The translations under genes and the position numbers were made by a program. A DNA stretch of 64,000 nucleotides from Sediminibacillus albus (GTDB taxonomy: Bacteria; Bacillota; Bacilli; Bacillales; Amphibacillaceae): NCBI RefSeq assembly GCF_900101125.1, contig NZ_FNFL01000003.1, positions 1 to 64,000 on the forward strand, given 5' to 3'. Shown here piece after piece: positions 1 to 8,997 of the stretch; position 1 is the stretch's first letter; every line of letters starts with the position of its first letter. The notes under the pieces were generated by a model, which had not been told where the DNA came from, searched no databases, and worked only from the letters and a program-made list of their open reading frames with translations.

Positions 1-551
1 GTGAGTTGTTCCTCGGTGGTGGTAGTTTCTGTTTCTCCCCCAGTAGTTTTCGAGGAGTCATCCTCGGTCATCACAATATCCTCTTTCTCCTCGTAAAAAA
101 AGGCGGTATTTCCTATGTAGATGACATTTTCGCCGTTCTCATCTTGATAAACTGGATACTCACTGGAACTAATTATGTCTAATTTATGTTCGGGAGAAGA
201 ATTAGTTGAATAAACTGTATCCCCCTCATCGATAGTTTTTAAAGCATAGCTTCCTTCAGGAGGTAGTGTTTGATAAGAGGGCTTTTCAGTATCCGAAAAT
301 TCAGCCTTTTGTACGCTTTCGATGGGAATGCTAAATTCCCCTCCACCATATTGTATCTCTAGTTCATAATCGTTTTCCTTCCCATAAAAGTAAACATTTG
401 GATTAAGTGAAAATTGATCATTTAAATTAATAACTGTAGTTGCATGGAATATTTCCAATCCTTCACTTTCACCATTTGCCGAAAACACTTGCGGAAGAGC
501 AACTAAGAATACTAATAAAACACTAATTATAAAAGCAATTTTTCTTTTCAT
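1..551 (-). CDS. Secreted protein of unknown function, partial (C-terminus outside window)
   Basis: The reading frame starts at the ATG at 551-549 and stays open to base 1, so at least 183 residues are visible and the C-terminus is missing. The start is supported by an AAAGGAAT ribosome site just upstream. Residues 1-25 form a clear signal peptide (MKRKIAFIIS, a hydrophobic stretch, then QVFSAN). The mature part is acidic and Ser/Thr-rich towards the visible end, with short beta-strand-like stretches containing paired phrases such as VYSTNSS and PVYQDENGE, which resemble the strands of SH3-like wall-binding modules. It lies downstream of the TagH gene, from which a terminator separates it. 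I do not recognise the family. A secreted wall-associated protein or hydrolase is possible, but no catalytic domain is visible in this part. Confidence 0.7.
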   Translation of the reverse strand, partial: MKRKIAFIISVLLVFLVALPQVFSANGESEGLEIFHATTVINLNDQFSLNPNVYFYGKENDYELEIQYGGGEFSIPIESVQKAEFSDTEKPSYQTLPPEGSYALKTIDEGDTVYSTNSSPEHKLDIISSSEYPVYQDENGENVIYIGNTAFFYEEKEDIVMTEDDSSKTTGGETETTTTEEQL

Positions 552-681
552 GGTTTTATTCCTTTCTATTTCATCTAAAAAACAAGCAGAAGTAAAATGC
601 CCTCCTCTATTTCTAATTATTTAGAGATTCTTTAAGCCTTTTCTTTTCAATAGTAAAATGAAGTTGTGTTCTCTTGGTGTT

Positions 682-726
682 AAAAAAAACACGCAACATC
701 ATCCGGAAAACGGATGGATTACGTGC
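682..726 (-). terminator. Rho-independent terminator of the tagH operon
   Basis: On the minus strand a hairpin with inner stem CATCCG/CGGATG and outer stem CACG/CGTG is followed by eight T residues, immediately after the tagH stop at 734. It closes the long glycopolymer operon. Confidence 0.85.
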
Positions 727-733
727 TGTAAAA

Positions 734-2356
734 TTACTCTACTTTAAACTGGATAAGACCTGATTTGGTATTGATATCGACAATGTAATCATCTAGTTTA
801 AGATGATATAAGTTTCCATCGGTAGACTTAATTTTTACTTCATTAGAAATATCCTTAATGAGAGATGGCTTTAAATCCAAGTTTTCTATTTCAATGGCGT
901 TCACTTTCCCATTTTCATTAACTATATACGCCATGTCCTCATATGCAAATTCATAAATTTTATATCCATTCTCATCATATTCTTCGGTAATTCCGTTAGT
1001 GGATTCTTTCATTTCATTTACATCACTACCTAGAAAAGCGAAGAAGAATTCATAGGATTCTGCAAATCTATCTGGAAATATTTCTATAAAGTCCTCTAGT
1101 TTCAAATTACTTGCTACTTCATCTTCTTTAAGAACAACGAAGTGGTCATTTGTAAGATAACCTGTTACCCCTCCCGTTTCCACTCTAAAGATAGAATCCT
1201 GTTCCATCTTTTCGATAACTTTTACTTTGCTGCCAAAGGATAATTCTTTAAGTTTATTTACAAAGTTCACATCATTATATAAGTAGGTTTTTTCTACATT
1301 TATCCAAGCTGTGTAATTTGTTTCGACTCCAGAATAGCCAGCATGTGAGGAACTGGCTTCTTCTATTTTTTCTGGCGCTTCTTCATTGTTTATATTTTCC
1401 AACCCTTGTTGAATAGCTTGAACTGGATTATCAACAAACATAAGCAGCGTACTAAATAAAAAGAGTGCGATTAAGAGACTGAGTTGGATCATTGGGTTCT
1501 TTTCACGCCGCTTTTTTTTTCGCCTAGAAAGATTTCTTGTCCCAGAAGGATAATGTTTATTCCCCTTCCTAATTTGCCCACGCAATTTTTGGCTTCGATA
1601 TTCCTTTTTTTGTTCTGTTGTTAACCCATTAAACCAATCAATAAAGGTTTTATATTCTTTTACCACGGTTTCCGTTTGGTCAAAATTTTGAACTTCTCCA
1701 AAATTCAACCACAGGATTCTATCAGATATAGCTTGAACTTGAGGAAGCGAGTGACTAATGAAGAATATTGTTTTTCCTTCACTTTTAAACTCCTCAAATT
1801 TATCTAGGCACTTTTTATAAAAAGTAGAATCCCCTACAGATAAAGCCTCGTCAACAACTAGAATATCAGGCTGTATATGCACAGAAATGGCAAAACCCAG
1901 CCTTGATTTCATCCCGCTTGAATAATTCTTAATAGGTTGATCGATAAAATCTCCTATATCCGCAAATTCAATAATATCTGGAGTTATTTCATCTATCTCT
2001 TCCTTTTTCAAACCATGCATCAAGCACTTTAACTCTATATTTTCTCTGCCAGTCACAAAGTTATTTAAACCTGCTGAGATAGCAACTAATGATGGGTCTC
2101 CATTAATTACAATCTCACCTGCAGAAGCAGGTACAACTTGGGCAAGAATATTCGACAAGGTCGACTTTCCAGACCCATTAATTCCAATAACTCCAATTGT
2201 TTCTCCCTTATAAACTTCAAAGGATATGTTTTTAAGGGCGGAAAATGTCTTTTTATCCTGCTTATATGAAAACATTTCTAATAACAGGTCTGATTTCCTT
2301 TTATATAAATTATAAGATTTTGATACATTAGTTAACTTTACTATGGGTTTTTCCAT
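734..2356 (-). CDS. tagH: Teichoic acid-type ABC exporter ATP-binding protein TagH (long form)
   Basis: This is the ATPase subunit of a polymer exporter that moves undecaprenyl-linked glycopolymer across the membrane together with TagG. The first ~245 residues are an ABC ATPase: Walker A GINGSGKST, signature YSSGMKSRL, Walker B DILVVDEAL, and the H-loop phrase FFISHSL. Then come a Lys/Arg-rich linker, one membrane helix near residues 288-307 (IQLSLLIALFLFSTLLMFV), an SH3-like extracellular segment (~345-415) and a C-terminal beta domain. The 540-residue length and architecture match Bacillus subtilis TagH (about 527 residues), unlike the short paralogue at 34333-35136. A ribosome site (AGGAGG) precedes the ATG. 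It is the last gene of the operon, 12 nt after tagG. Whether its substrate is teichoic acid or the polymer made by the upstream glycosyltransferases is not decided by sequence; the context favours the latter. Confidence 0.9.
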   Translation of the reverse strand: MEKPIVKLTNVSKSYNLYKRKSDLLLEMFSYKQDKKTFSALKNISFEVYKGETIGVIGINGSGKSTLSNILAQVVPASAGEIVINGDPSLVAISAGLNNFVTGRENIELKCLMHGLKKEEIDEITPDIIEFADIGDFIDQPIKNYSSGMKSRLGFAISVHIQPDILVVDEALSVGDSTFYKKCLDKFEEFKSEGKTIFFISHSLPQVQAISDRILWLNFGEVQNFDQTETVVKEYKTFIDWFNGLTTEQKKEYRSQKLRGQIRKGNKHYPSGTRNLSRRKKKRREKNPMIQLSLLIALFLFSTLLMFVDNPVQAIQQGLENINNEEAPEKIEEASSSHAGYSGVETNYTAWINVEKTYLYNDVNFVNKLKELSFGSKVKVIEKMEQDSIFRVETGGVTGYLTNDHFVVLKEDEVASNLKLEDFIEIFPDRFAESYEFFFAFLGSDVNEMKESTNGITEEYDENGYKIYEFAYEDMAYIVNENGKVNAIEIENLDLKPSLIKDISNEVKIKSTDGNLYHLKLDDYIVDINTKSGLIQFKVE

Positions 2357-2368
2357 AATAACCTCCTG

Positions 2369-3172
2369 CTATAAGTAGTCGACAAACTTATTTTTGTAAT
2401 TTTCATGCAGAAGTGAACCTACAAATAAAATTAATAATGTAAACGACCAAAAATAGATTGTGTATCTCCAGTCTTCATAAAACCAACTACCACTTAGTAA
2501 AGATTCCCTAAATCCGTTCACAATATATGCAAATGGGTTCAACTCAATTAATGTGTGAAAACGCCCGGGAAATTCCTCGATACTCCATAAAATGGGGGTC
2601 ATAAAAAAAAGTAATCTCATTAAGGTTTGAATTAATAATTGGAAATCTCTTATTAGTGCTGATATGGTTGAAGTGAAAAGTGTAATAGAATATAACAACA
2701 AAAATAAGCAAACCAAATAGTAAGGTAATTGTAAAGCATAAATGCTAACAGGAATTCTATATATAAACATAACAATTCCTAAAATAATCACAGTAATTAA
2801 AAATCCAAAAATATTACTTACTATCGTTATAGAAGGTAATATACTCACCGGAAACTTCATTTTGGAAACAAGATTTATTTTACTATAAATGCTATTAGAA
2901 CCTTGTACAATCGTGGGACTAATAAAAAACCAAGGTACTAGTCCCATCAGCAGCCATATAAAAAAAGGTGTCCCTTCCACAGGAATCCCGTTTCTAATAC
3001 CCACTCCAAATACAAACCAATACACCGCTACTTGTAGCAAGGGGTTTATAAATTGCCACAAAACACCCAAAAAATGCATCTGATATTTGCTTTTGGTTTC
3101 ATATAAAGCAAGTCTTATAATCAAAGGGAAGTGGAACAACTGCTGATTTATAATGTTAATTACCGTTTTCAT
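2369..3172 (-). CDS. tagG: Teichoic acid-type ABC exporter permease TagG
   Basis: This is a membrane permease of the ABC-2 family (Wzm/TagG type), 267 residues with about six hydrophobic helices. The N-terminus begins with a short amphipathic stretch followed by LALYETKSKYQMHFLGVLW, typical of TagG/RfbA permeases. Its partner is the TagH encoded 12 nt downstream. The start codon overlaps the stop of the dehydrogenase gene upstream by 4 nt, so translation is probably coupled. A paralogue with the same layout lies at 35152-35976, so the window encodes two independent polymer exporters. Known family function: export of undecaprenyl-diphosphate-linked wall polymers. The substrate here is inferred only from its neighbours. 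Confidence 0.9.
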   Translation of the reverse strand: MKTVINIINQQLFHFPLIIRLALYETKSKYQMHFLGVLWQFINPLLQVAVYWFVFGVGIRNGIPVEGTPFFIWLLMGLVPWFFISPTIVQGSNSIYSKINLVSKMKFPVSILPSITIVSNIFGFLITVIILGIVMFIYRIPVSIYALQLPYYLVCLFLLLYSITLFTSTISALIRDFQLLIQTLMRLLFFMTPILWSIEEFPGRFHTLIELNPFAYIVNGFRESLLSGSWFYEDWRYTIYFWSFTLLILFVGSLLHENYKNKFVDYL

Positions 3173-4446
3173 ACAGGTATATACACTTGTTTAACATGGT
3201 TATAAAGGTTTCCAAAATTAATATATTCAATTTCGTCAGGTGTTTTGGAAACTACATTCTTTGTGTCAAAGATTCTAGCATGTTTCATAGTGGTTAATTT
3301 AGACAAATCCATTTCCTTAAACTCATTATGATCAGTAAGTATTACTACTAAATCAGATCCTCCTACAGCCTTTTCCAAGTCTTGCTCTACCCATTCATTT
3401 TGAACATGTGGATCGAATGCTCTAACTTCATATTTTGTCGTTGCTTTAAGAGTAGCAAATATATCCATCGCTGGACTTTCACGAATATCATCGACATTTC
3501 CTTTATAGGCCAACCCTAATACAGTAAGAACCTGACCCCCTACTTGTTCCATCAAAGTTTTAATATTATCTACTACATAGTTAGGCATAGAAGTGTTGAT
3601 ACTTCTGGACAAGCTAATCAACTTAGCTGTTTCTGGTGCCTTCGAGACAACAAAATATGGATCTACAGCCAAGCAGTGACCTCCCACTCCTGGTCCTGGT
3701 GTGTGCATATTCACTCTAGGGTGTTTATTTGCCATATCAATAACGTCTAAAGCATTAATGTCTAATTCATTACAAACTTTTGTAAGTTCATTTGCAAGTG
3801 CAATGTTGACATCACGATAGGTGTTTTCCATCAATTTAGACATCTCAGCAGTTTTAGCATTTGTCTTAAGTATTTCACCTTGGACAAATGTACCATATAT
3901 CCTTGCTCCCGCTTCCGTACATTCAGGAGTGATCCCTCCTACAATACGATTATTATATATCAGTTCATGCATAATTTGTCCTGGAAGCACGCGTTCTGGG
4001 CAGTGAACTAAGAAAATGTCCTTTCCAATAATGAAACCTGCTTCTTCAATTACTGGCTTTACAAAATCATCCATTGTACGAGGAGCAATAGTAGATTCAA
4101 CAATTACCACATTACCTTTTTGGAGTACGGGTAGTGTTGCTTTTATGGCACCTAGTACATAACTTGGATCCATTGACTTATACTTATCGTCATTGTTTGG
4201 AGTCGGAACTGAAATAATAAATGCATCAGCACTTTCAGGCTTTAAAGCTGCTCTGAAAGTTCCTTGATCAATAACTTCTTCTAATGCTTCTTGTAGACCC
4301 GGTTCTTCAATATGAATCTTACCTGAATTCAAAGATTCAATAACTTCCGGTTTTACATCCACTCCTACAACCTCTACCCCATGTTTAGCAAACATAATTG
4401 ATGTTGGTAGCCCAATATATCCTAAACCCATTGTATTTATTCTCAT
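3169..4446 (-). CDS. UDP-N-acetyl-D-mannosamine dehydrogenase-type enzyme (WecC family)
   Basis: A nucleotide-sugar 6-dehydrogenase of 425 residues. The N-terminal Rossmann motif is MGLGYIGLP, with the acidic binding residue in VVGVDVKPE. The middle domain carries the catalytic Cys in the phrase GPGVGGHCLAVDPYF, and a third NAD/UDP-binding domain begins near VLGLAYKGNVDDIRESP. The GGHC catalytic motif and the phrase ADAFIISVPTPNN place it closer to WecC/UDP-ManNAc (or UDP-GlcNAc) dehydrogenases than to UDP-glucose dehydrogenases, which have GGSCFPKD as in the gene at 58155. It would convert UDP-ManNAc to UDP-ManNAcA by two NAD-dependent oxidations. No UDP-GlcNAc 2-epimerase is encoded nearby, but UDP-ManNAc is also the TagA substrate, so the cell must make it elsewhere. 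This implies an acidic amino sugar in the polymer of this operon. Exact substrate is not certain. Confidence 0.85.
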   Translation of the reverse strand: MRINTMGLGYIGLPTSIMFAKHGVEVVGVDVKPEVIESLNSGKIHIEEPGLQEALEEVIDQGTFRAALKPESADAFIISVPTPNNDDKYKSMDPSYVLGAIKATLPVLQKGNVVIVESTIAPRTMDDFVKPVIEEAGFIIGKDIFLVHCPERVLPGQIMHELIYNNRIVGGITPECTEAGARIYGTFVQGEILKTNAKTAEMSKLMENTYRDVNIALANELTKVCNELDINALDVIDMANKHPRVNMHTPGPGVGGHCLAVDPYFVVSKAPETAKLISLSRSINTSMPNYVVDNIKTLMEQVGGQVLTVLGLAYKGNVDDIRESPAMDIFATLKATTKYEVRAFDPHVQNEWVEQDLEKAVGGSDLVVILTDHNEFKEMDLSKLTTMKHARIFDTKNVVSKTPDEIEYINFGNLYNHVKQVYIPV

Positions 4447-4488
4447 TATTAATTATTCCTCCTAGATGGATTAATTAGCTCTATTTCC

Positions 4489-5472
4489 CTATAGCAAACT
4501 GCTAATAAGCGCTTTCCATTCTTTTCCTATTTTTTCAATATCAAAATTTTTCTTTACGTATTCTTGGGTATTATTCACTTGCTCTTCACTTCTCTTTACC
4601 TGCCATATTTTGTCAACACATTCATTTACTGATGAAAGAAGATATTCGTTTGGGTAGATAGTGTTACTACCATCCCAATTTAGGATAATAGGAAATGCTC
4701 CTGAAGCCATTCCTTCGGCTGGTGCCATGTGGAAGCTTTCAAAATCACTAGTCGAAAGGATATAACCTATCTTTGTAAGCCATTCAGGTATATCATCTCC
4801 ATAACCATCGAATTTAACTGATTCCTTCCATGGAGCTTTTTCTATTCGTTCATATAACTGCTGATAATAAGCCTTTTCATCCTCTTTTTTCCAAAGCCAT
4901 GGATATTCTTCAGGTTTCTTCCCTTTTATAAAAAGTTTATAATTAGAATCTTTATACCATAATTTCTCTAGTATATCTAAAGCGAGATCCAGACGTTTCA
5001 TTTTGGGACTCATCCCTATAAATCCCAAGTTATATTTAGATTCGGATTTAGGTATATTAAACTTTTCTGTATCTAGCACATTATATATCATAGTCATCTT
5101 TTGCCTTGGGAATTTGAAAACTCTAAAAAACTCTTCATAAACATAAGGTGATATCGCTACTATTTTATCTATATTATTTAAATCAAATTGTTTGGGGTAG
5201 TTTGTGTTAACTTCTTGCATATGCATTCTCACAATTAATCTTTGTTGGGGCAACTTATTCTGTGAATACCATACAGCATTACCGAGCCCCCATTCACAAA
5301 CTATTAAATCAGCCCACTGAACCATTCTAAGACTATGTTCTTCATCGTGGCTAGAATGCCCCGTCCACTTATCTATATTCACTTCAAAATTTTCATCAGA
5401 ATCAAAATACTTTATTAAGTTATTTGCAAATTTTAAATCGTGACCTGCAAATAATAGTTTTACTTTTTTCAT
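4489..5472 (-). CDS. Glycosyltransferase, GT4-like (GT-B fold)
   Basis: A 327-residue cytoplasmic protein starting KKVKLLFAGHDLKFA, a GT-B-type N-terminus. The C-terminal half has the nucleotide-sugar-binding pattern of family 4 enzymes: LGFIGMSPKMKRLDLALD, then DGYGDDIPEWLTKIGYILSTSDFESFHMAPAEGMASGAFPI. The usual E-x7-E motif is represented by ESFHMAPAE. It has no membrane segment. Six genes of the operon lie upstream or overlap closely, with 9 nt between the preceding gene's stop and this start, and the sugar dehydrogenase follows. It probably adds one sugar of the repeat unit; donor and acceptor cannot be told from sequence. Confidence 0.8.
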   Translation of the reverse strand: MKKVKLLFAGHDLKFANNLIKYFDSDENFEVNIDKWTGHSSHDEEHSLRMVQWADLIVCEWGLGNAVWYSQNKLPQQRLIVRMHMQEVNTNYPKQFDLNNIDKIVAISPYVYEEFFRVFKFPRQKMTMIYNVLDTEKFNIPKSESKYNLGFIGMSPKMKRLDLALDILEKLWYKDSNYKLFIKGKKPEEYPWLWKKEDEKAYYQQLYERIEKAPWKESVKFDGYGDDIPEWLTKIGYILSTSDFESFHMAPAEGMASGAFPIILNWDGSNTIYPNEYLLSSVNECVDKIWQVKRSEEQVNNTQEYVKKNFDIEKIGKEWKALISSLL

Positions 5473-5481
5473 AAACTTACC

Positions 5482-8400
5482 TCAAATCTCTATATAGGCT
5501 TCTATTTCATTTCCCAAATTTTCTCCTGGGGATTCTTTGTTTCCACCTTCCAAATAATTAAACTTATCACCACTATAAAATCGATTTCCAAACCTGAAAT
5601 ATTCAGATAAATCTTCTCCGCTTGAAAATTTCATTAATATCCTTTCAAGAGAATCACTACTAAAAGAACTTGTTTTTGCTACACATCGAGATGGAGATAA
5701 CGTTGAAACAAATGTATAATCCTCTCCATTATTCATTTCAATTATACCTCTTTTATTTACCGTAAAATAATTTGACTTACCAATAAAGTCACTGTCAGTA
5801 TATAATGTGCTAAGCATTAAGTCGTTCAAGTAATTTCTCCCATAATAATCCTTATTAGAAAAAAATGCTACATATGGTGTGTCAATCCATTCCAAAATAT
5901 TATTGTAATTGTGCATATAACTCCTAATAAATGTTTGAACCCTATTATCATTGTGAGTATTGAACAATTCTAGATACCCTTCGAAAGTATCAACTAATAA
6001 AAGCAACTTCTTGTTTGCATAATTTTGCCGTTCATATTGGTTTATTATTTGTTCATATTCCTGCTTCGTAGCAGCAAAAGCAATTACGCTTACCTGCGGA
6101 TATTGATAATCAAAGTTTAACTTAGCATTATTTACTATAGAGCTTATCCTATTTGTGTACGTATGCTTAGTGAGTACTTCTCTAATGCCAGTTATAGATT
6201 TTTTATTATAAAAAGCTTCATCCTCCAATATATTACGAAAAGACTTGTCTAACTCTTCGGAATCTTCTTTCATTTCCACTAAATCACCAAAGAAATTTTG
6301 AACTCCTTTTGCATAAGTGCTTATTACAGGCGTGCCACAAGCTAACCCTTCAAAAACTCGTCTAGAAAACATTGTTGGTGAATCTTTTACAGTATTAACA
6401 TTAATCATCACCTGATAACCTTTATAAGCCTTGTCTATCTCATAATACTTAAGATTTCCTTTAATGTAAGGTTGTAATCTTTCTGGAAATTGATGGTTTG
6501 GCATAAGCCCTTTCTTCGTCATTAAATAATTCCTGTCATATATATCCAATCCGTATTTAGAAGCAGAATCTAATAACCTATCCATATCGACTGATCTTTC
6601 AGTATGATGTCTATAATACGATCCTGCGAAACAAGCTTTTCTTTCTCTTTTGTTAACTATTTTAATCGGATTATGAATTAAAGGTTGTGCCGCAAAAGGT
6701 AACACATAAACATTACTATGCCCTACACTCTCTTGATAAAACTCAATCATATTTTCATCAGTGGTATATATATAATCAAACTTTTTGGCTGTTTTTATAA
6801 ATCTATTATAATGAACAGGATCTTCTTTGTTCCAAAAAACTGTTGGGATATTTTTTTCTTTACACCATTCTACTAAGGAATTAAGTGGCTTCATATTTTC
6901 TTCTCCATAATCCCCTACTTTTTTATTCCAAGCCCCCCCATTACCATTCCAAGCGGATTCAATCATTAATAAATCGGGCTCTTCACTCGTCAGCACCTCT
7001 AACCAATTATCGGGTGTGAAGGTTATTAGATTACATTCATGTTTATAACATGCATAGGTGAATTCGTCGAAAATCACAGCCATTTTCAAATTATTCAAAG
7101 GCTTTGCAGGTAATAGGTCTAACTTATCCACCTCGTATTTATCCACATATTTTATAGTTTTATCATTTTTAACGGATTCTGTTTCTTTAATAGAGAATTC
7201 ATTAATTTTAAAGTCACCCTGCCCTGCCACCCTTAGAGCAATTCTAAATTGCGTGACCTCAGGCAAGGGTTTTATTTTGGTAGATGAATTAGGTTTCAAC
7301 TGTAAGACTTGTATTTTTTTATTATTTGAATATCCTATAAACATTGGTAACAGGTTAACTCCATCATTAGCCTGAGACTGAACAGAAAATTCATATTCAT
7401 ATCCTTTTTGAACACTCATTAATAGTGTCGTTGGCAATTTCCCAAAGCTTGTATTATTTTCTTTATAGGCTATATATAAATGCTTCCCATCAGGGATATT
7501 AATATTTCCTGCTAAGCTATTATTTTCAGAAGTTAGTTTGATGTTTTTTTTCGAAGTTGGGTGCCAAACAATATTAGATAAATCTAATTTCATACTGTTT
7601 GTAACTTCAATTGGTTTTTCGTCTATATTTATTTCCAAGTTCTTATACAGTCCTTGGCCCATTACTCTGACCAAAAACATTATAGAATTAATGTTTTTTT
7701 CAAAAACGAAATCTACACCTTCATTAAATGGTACCTCTCCTATTATCTTCGAAGTACCTTCTCTAATTCCAATAACTAACAAGGAAACCTTTGTATCCCT
7801 GTAGATTTCTCCAGTGGGGTGTATTGTATAACTCATACCTTTTTCTGGCGTTATAAATTCAGTGTTATTTTCATTTATGCAAGTCAAATGTACAAATTGG
7901 TTTCCCTTTAATTTAGAATGAAAAATATCATATTTAAAGGAATAATTTATTTTATCATCTTGCCTTTTCCACCCAATTAACGTCTCATTAGTCAGACGGT
8001 AACTTTTTTGGCATTCTATTTCGATATGTTTTTTGCTTTGAGGGAGTTCTTGACCCCACCAATATATTTCGTTGTTTATTATTATTTCTTCTACATTAAA
8101 AGTTCCACTTCCCGATACACGCAGAGCCAATCTCATATGATCAAATTCCTCATGCATCTTCAGTAGCTTTCTCTCATTTAACTCAACTTCGAACCTGGTC
8201 TGTTTTTTATTGCCACTGTATAATATTATTACTAGCTTGATTTCAACGTTTTCTGATTTTTGACCATTAAAGTACACTGATAATGTATCCTCGGTAATCG
8301 GAATGCCATTTCCATAAATGGTTTCAAAATTTGTATTTGGTTCATCATAAACTAAATAAGAAAAGTTACTGTGCACATCAAAATTTGCTTGAAATAGGTT

Positions 8401-8997
8401 ATCTTCCTTATTATAAATAAGTTCAGGGGTCTTAGGAGCGTACCAACCATAAAAATCCAATGGATAATATTTACCATAAGCTTTTTCATCATTTATAAGC
8501 CATAATTTATTATTATTTAAACAAAGATTATCTATCTTAAACTTGCCCCTTCCTTTAAGTCTAAGTGCAAGTCTAAGTTTCTCAACTTTCTCTGGAAAGG
8601 TAATTTCTCTACGATCATTTAGTGGTACACTATATGTTTCTATTCTTCCATTTCTACTATAACCAATGATAAATAACTCTACAATTAAATCCCCTGTTTT
8701 ATTTCCTTCGAACACTACTAAATTATCCTTATTTCCAGCCTTGTATGTCACCGAATGGTTGGGTATTTCATCGAAATTGGAACTCTTTTCCAAGTAGTTT
8801 AGATAACTGTGTTCATTTGAGGGAATATCAACATCAATATAGTTATTTTTCTCATTATAGTGAATATTATATTTTGTATTCTTATACCAGTGGGAACCGT
8901 GGCTTAGTTCTGAGTAGAGAATGCCGGGATTTCTTTTATTGATCCATGATCTCTTTTCTTGTATAGCTTTTAACCTTTGCTTAATATTGATCGTCAT
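5482..8997 (-). CDS. Large multimodular glycosyltransferase: four repeated beta modules, a CgeB/DUF3880-like GT domain and a C-terminal GT2-like domain
   Basis: An 1171-residue protein. Residues ~25-605 hold four related modules of about 145 residues, each ending in a shared signature: LRLALRLKGRGKFKI (from 141), MRLALRVSGSGTFNV (from 288), MFLVRVMGQGLYKNL (from 440) and FRIALRVAGQGDFKI (from 584). Each module also carries a strand such as LIVELFIIGYSRNG. They look like carbohydrate-interacting beta-sandwiches. From ~636 a GT-B-type region begins (LKMAVIFDEFTYAC), with RRVFEGLACGTPVIST typical of the CgeB-like 'glycosyl transferase family 1' domain. From ~965 (QVSVIAFAATKQEYEQII) to the end there is a degenerate GT2-like domain without a clear DxD. 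No signal peptide or membrane helix. The start overlaps the methyltransferase stop by 4 nt. A multifunctional polymerase or a glycosyltransferase with polymer-holding modules is the likely role; this is inference. Confidence 0.8.
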   Translation of the reverse strand: MTINIKQRLKAIQEKRSWINKRNPGILYSELSHGSHWYKNTKYNIHYNEKNNYIDVDIPSNEHSYLNYLEKSSNFDEIPNHSVTYKAGNKDNLVVFEGNKTGDLIVELFIIGYSRNGRIETYSVPLNDRREITFPEKVEKLRLALRLKGRGKFKIDNLCLNNNKLWLINDEKAYGKYYPLDFYGWYAPKTPELIYNKEDNLFQANFDVHSNFSYLVYDEPNTNFETIYGNGIPITEDTLSVYFNGQKSENVEIKLVIILYSGNKKQTRFEVELNERKLLKMHEEFDHMRLALRVSGSGTFNVEEIIINNEIYWWGQELPQSKKHIEIECQKSYRLTNETLIGWKRQDDKINYSFKYDIFHSKLKGNQFVHLTCINENNTEFITPEKGMSYTIHPTGEIYRDTKVSLLVIGIREGTSKIIGEVPFNEGVDFVFEKNINSIMFLVRVMGQGLYKNLEINIDEKPIEVTNSMKLDLSNIVWHPTSKKNIKLTSENNSLAGNINIPDGKHLYIAYKENNTSFGKLPTTLLMSVQKGYEYEFSVQSQANDGVNLLPMFIGYSNNKKIQVLQLKPNSSTKIKPLPEVTQFRIALRVAGQGDFKINEFSIKETESVKNDKTIKYVDKYEVDKLDLLPAKPLNNLKMAVIFDEFTYACYKHECNLITFTPDNWLEVLTSEEPDLLMIESAWNGNGGAWNKKVGDYGEENMKPLNSLVEWCKEKNIPTVFWNKEDPVHYNRFIKTAKKFDYIYTTDENMIEFYQESVGHSNVYVLPFAAQPLIHNPIKIVNKRERKACFAGSYYRHHTERSVDMDRLLDSASKYGLDIYDRNYLMTKKGLMPNHQFPERLQPYIKGNLKYYEIDKAYKGYQVMINVNTVKDSPTMFSRRVFEGLACGTPVISTYAKGVQNFFGDLVEMKEDSEELDKSFRNILEDEAFYNKKSITGIREVLTKHTYTNRISSIVNNAKLNFDYQYPQVSVIAFAATKQEYEQIINQYERQNYANKKLLLLVDTFEGYLELFNTHNDNRVQTFIRSYMHNYNNILEWIDTPYVAFFSNKDYYGRNYLNDLMLSTLYTDSDFIGKSNYFTVNKRGIIEMNNGEDYTFVSTLSPSRCVAKTSSFSSDSLERILMKFSSGEDLSEYFRFGNRFYSGDKFNYLEGGNKESPGENLGNEIEAYIEI

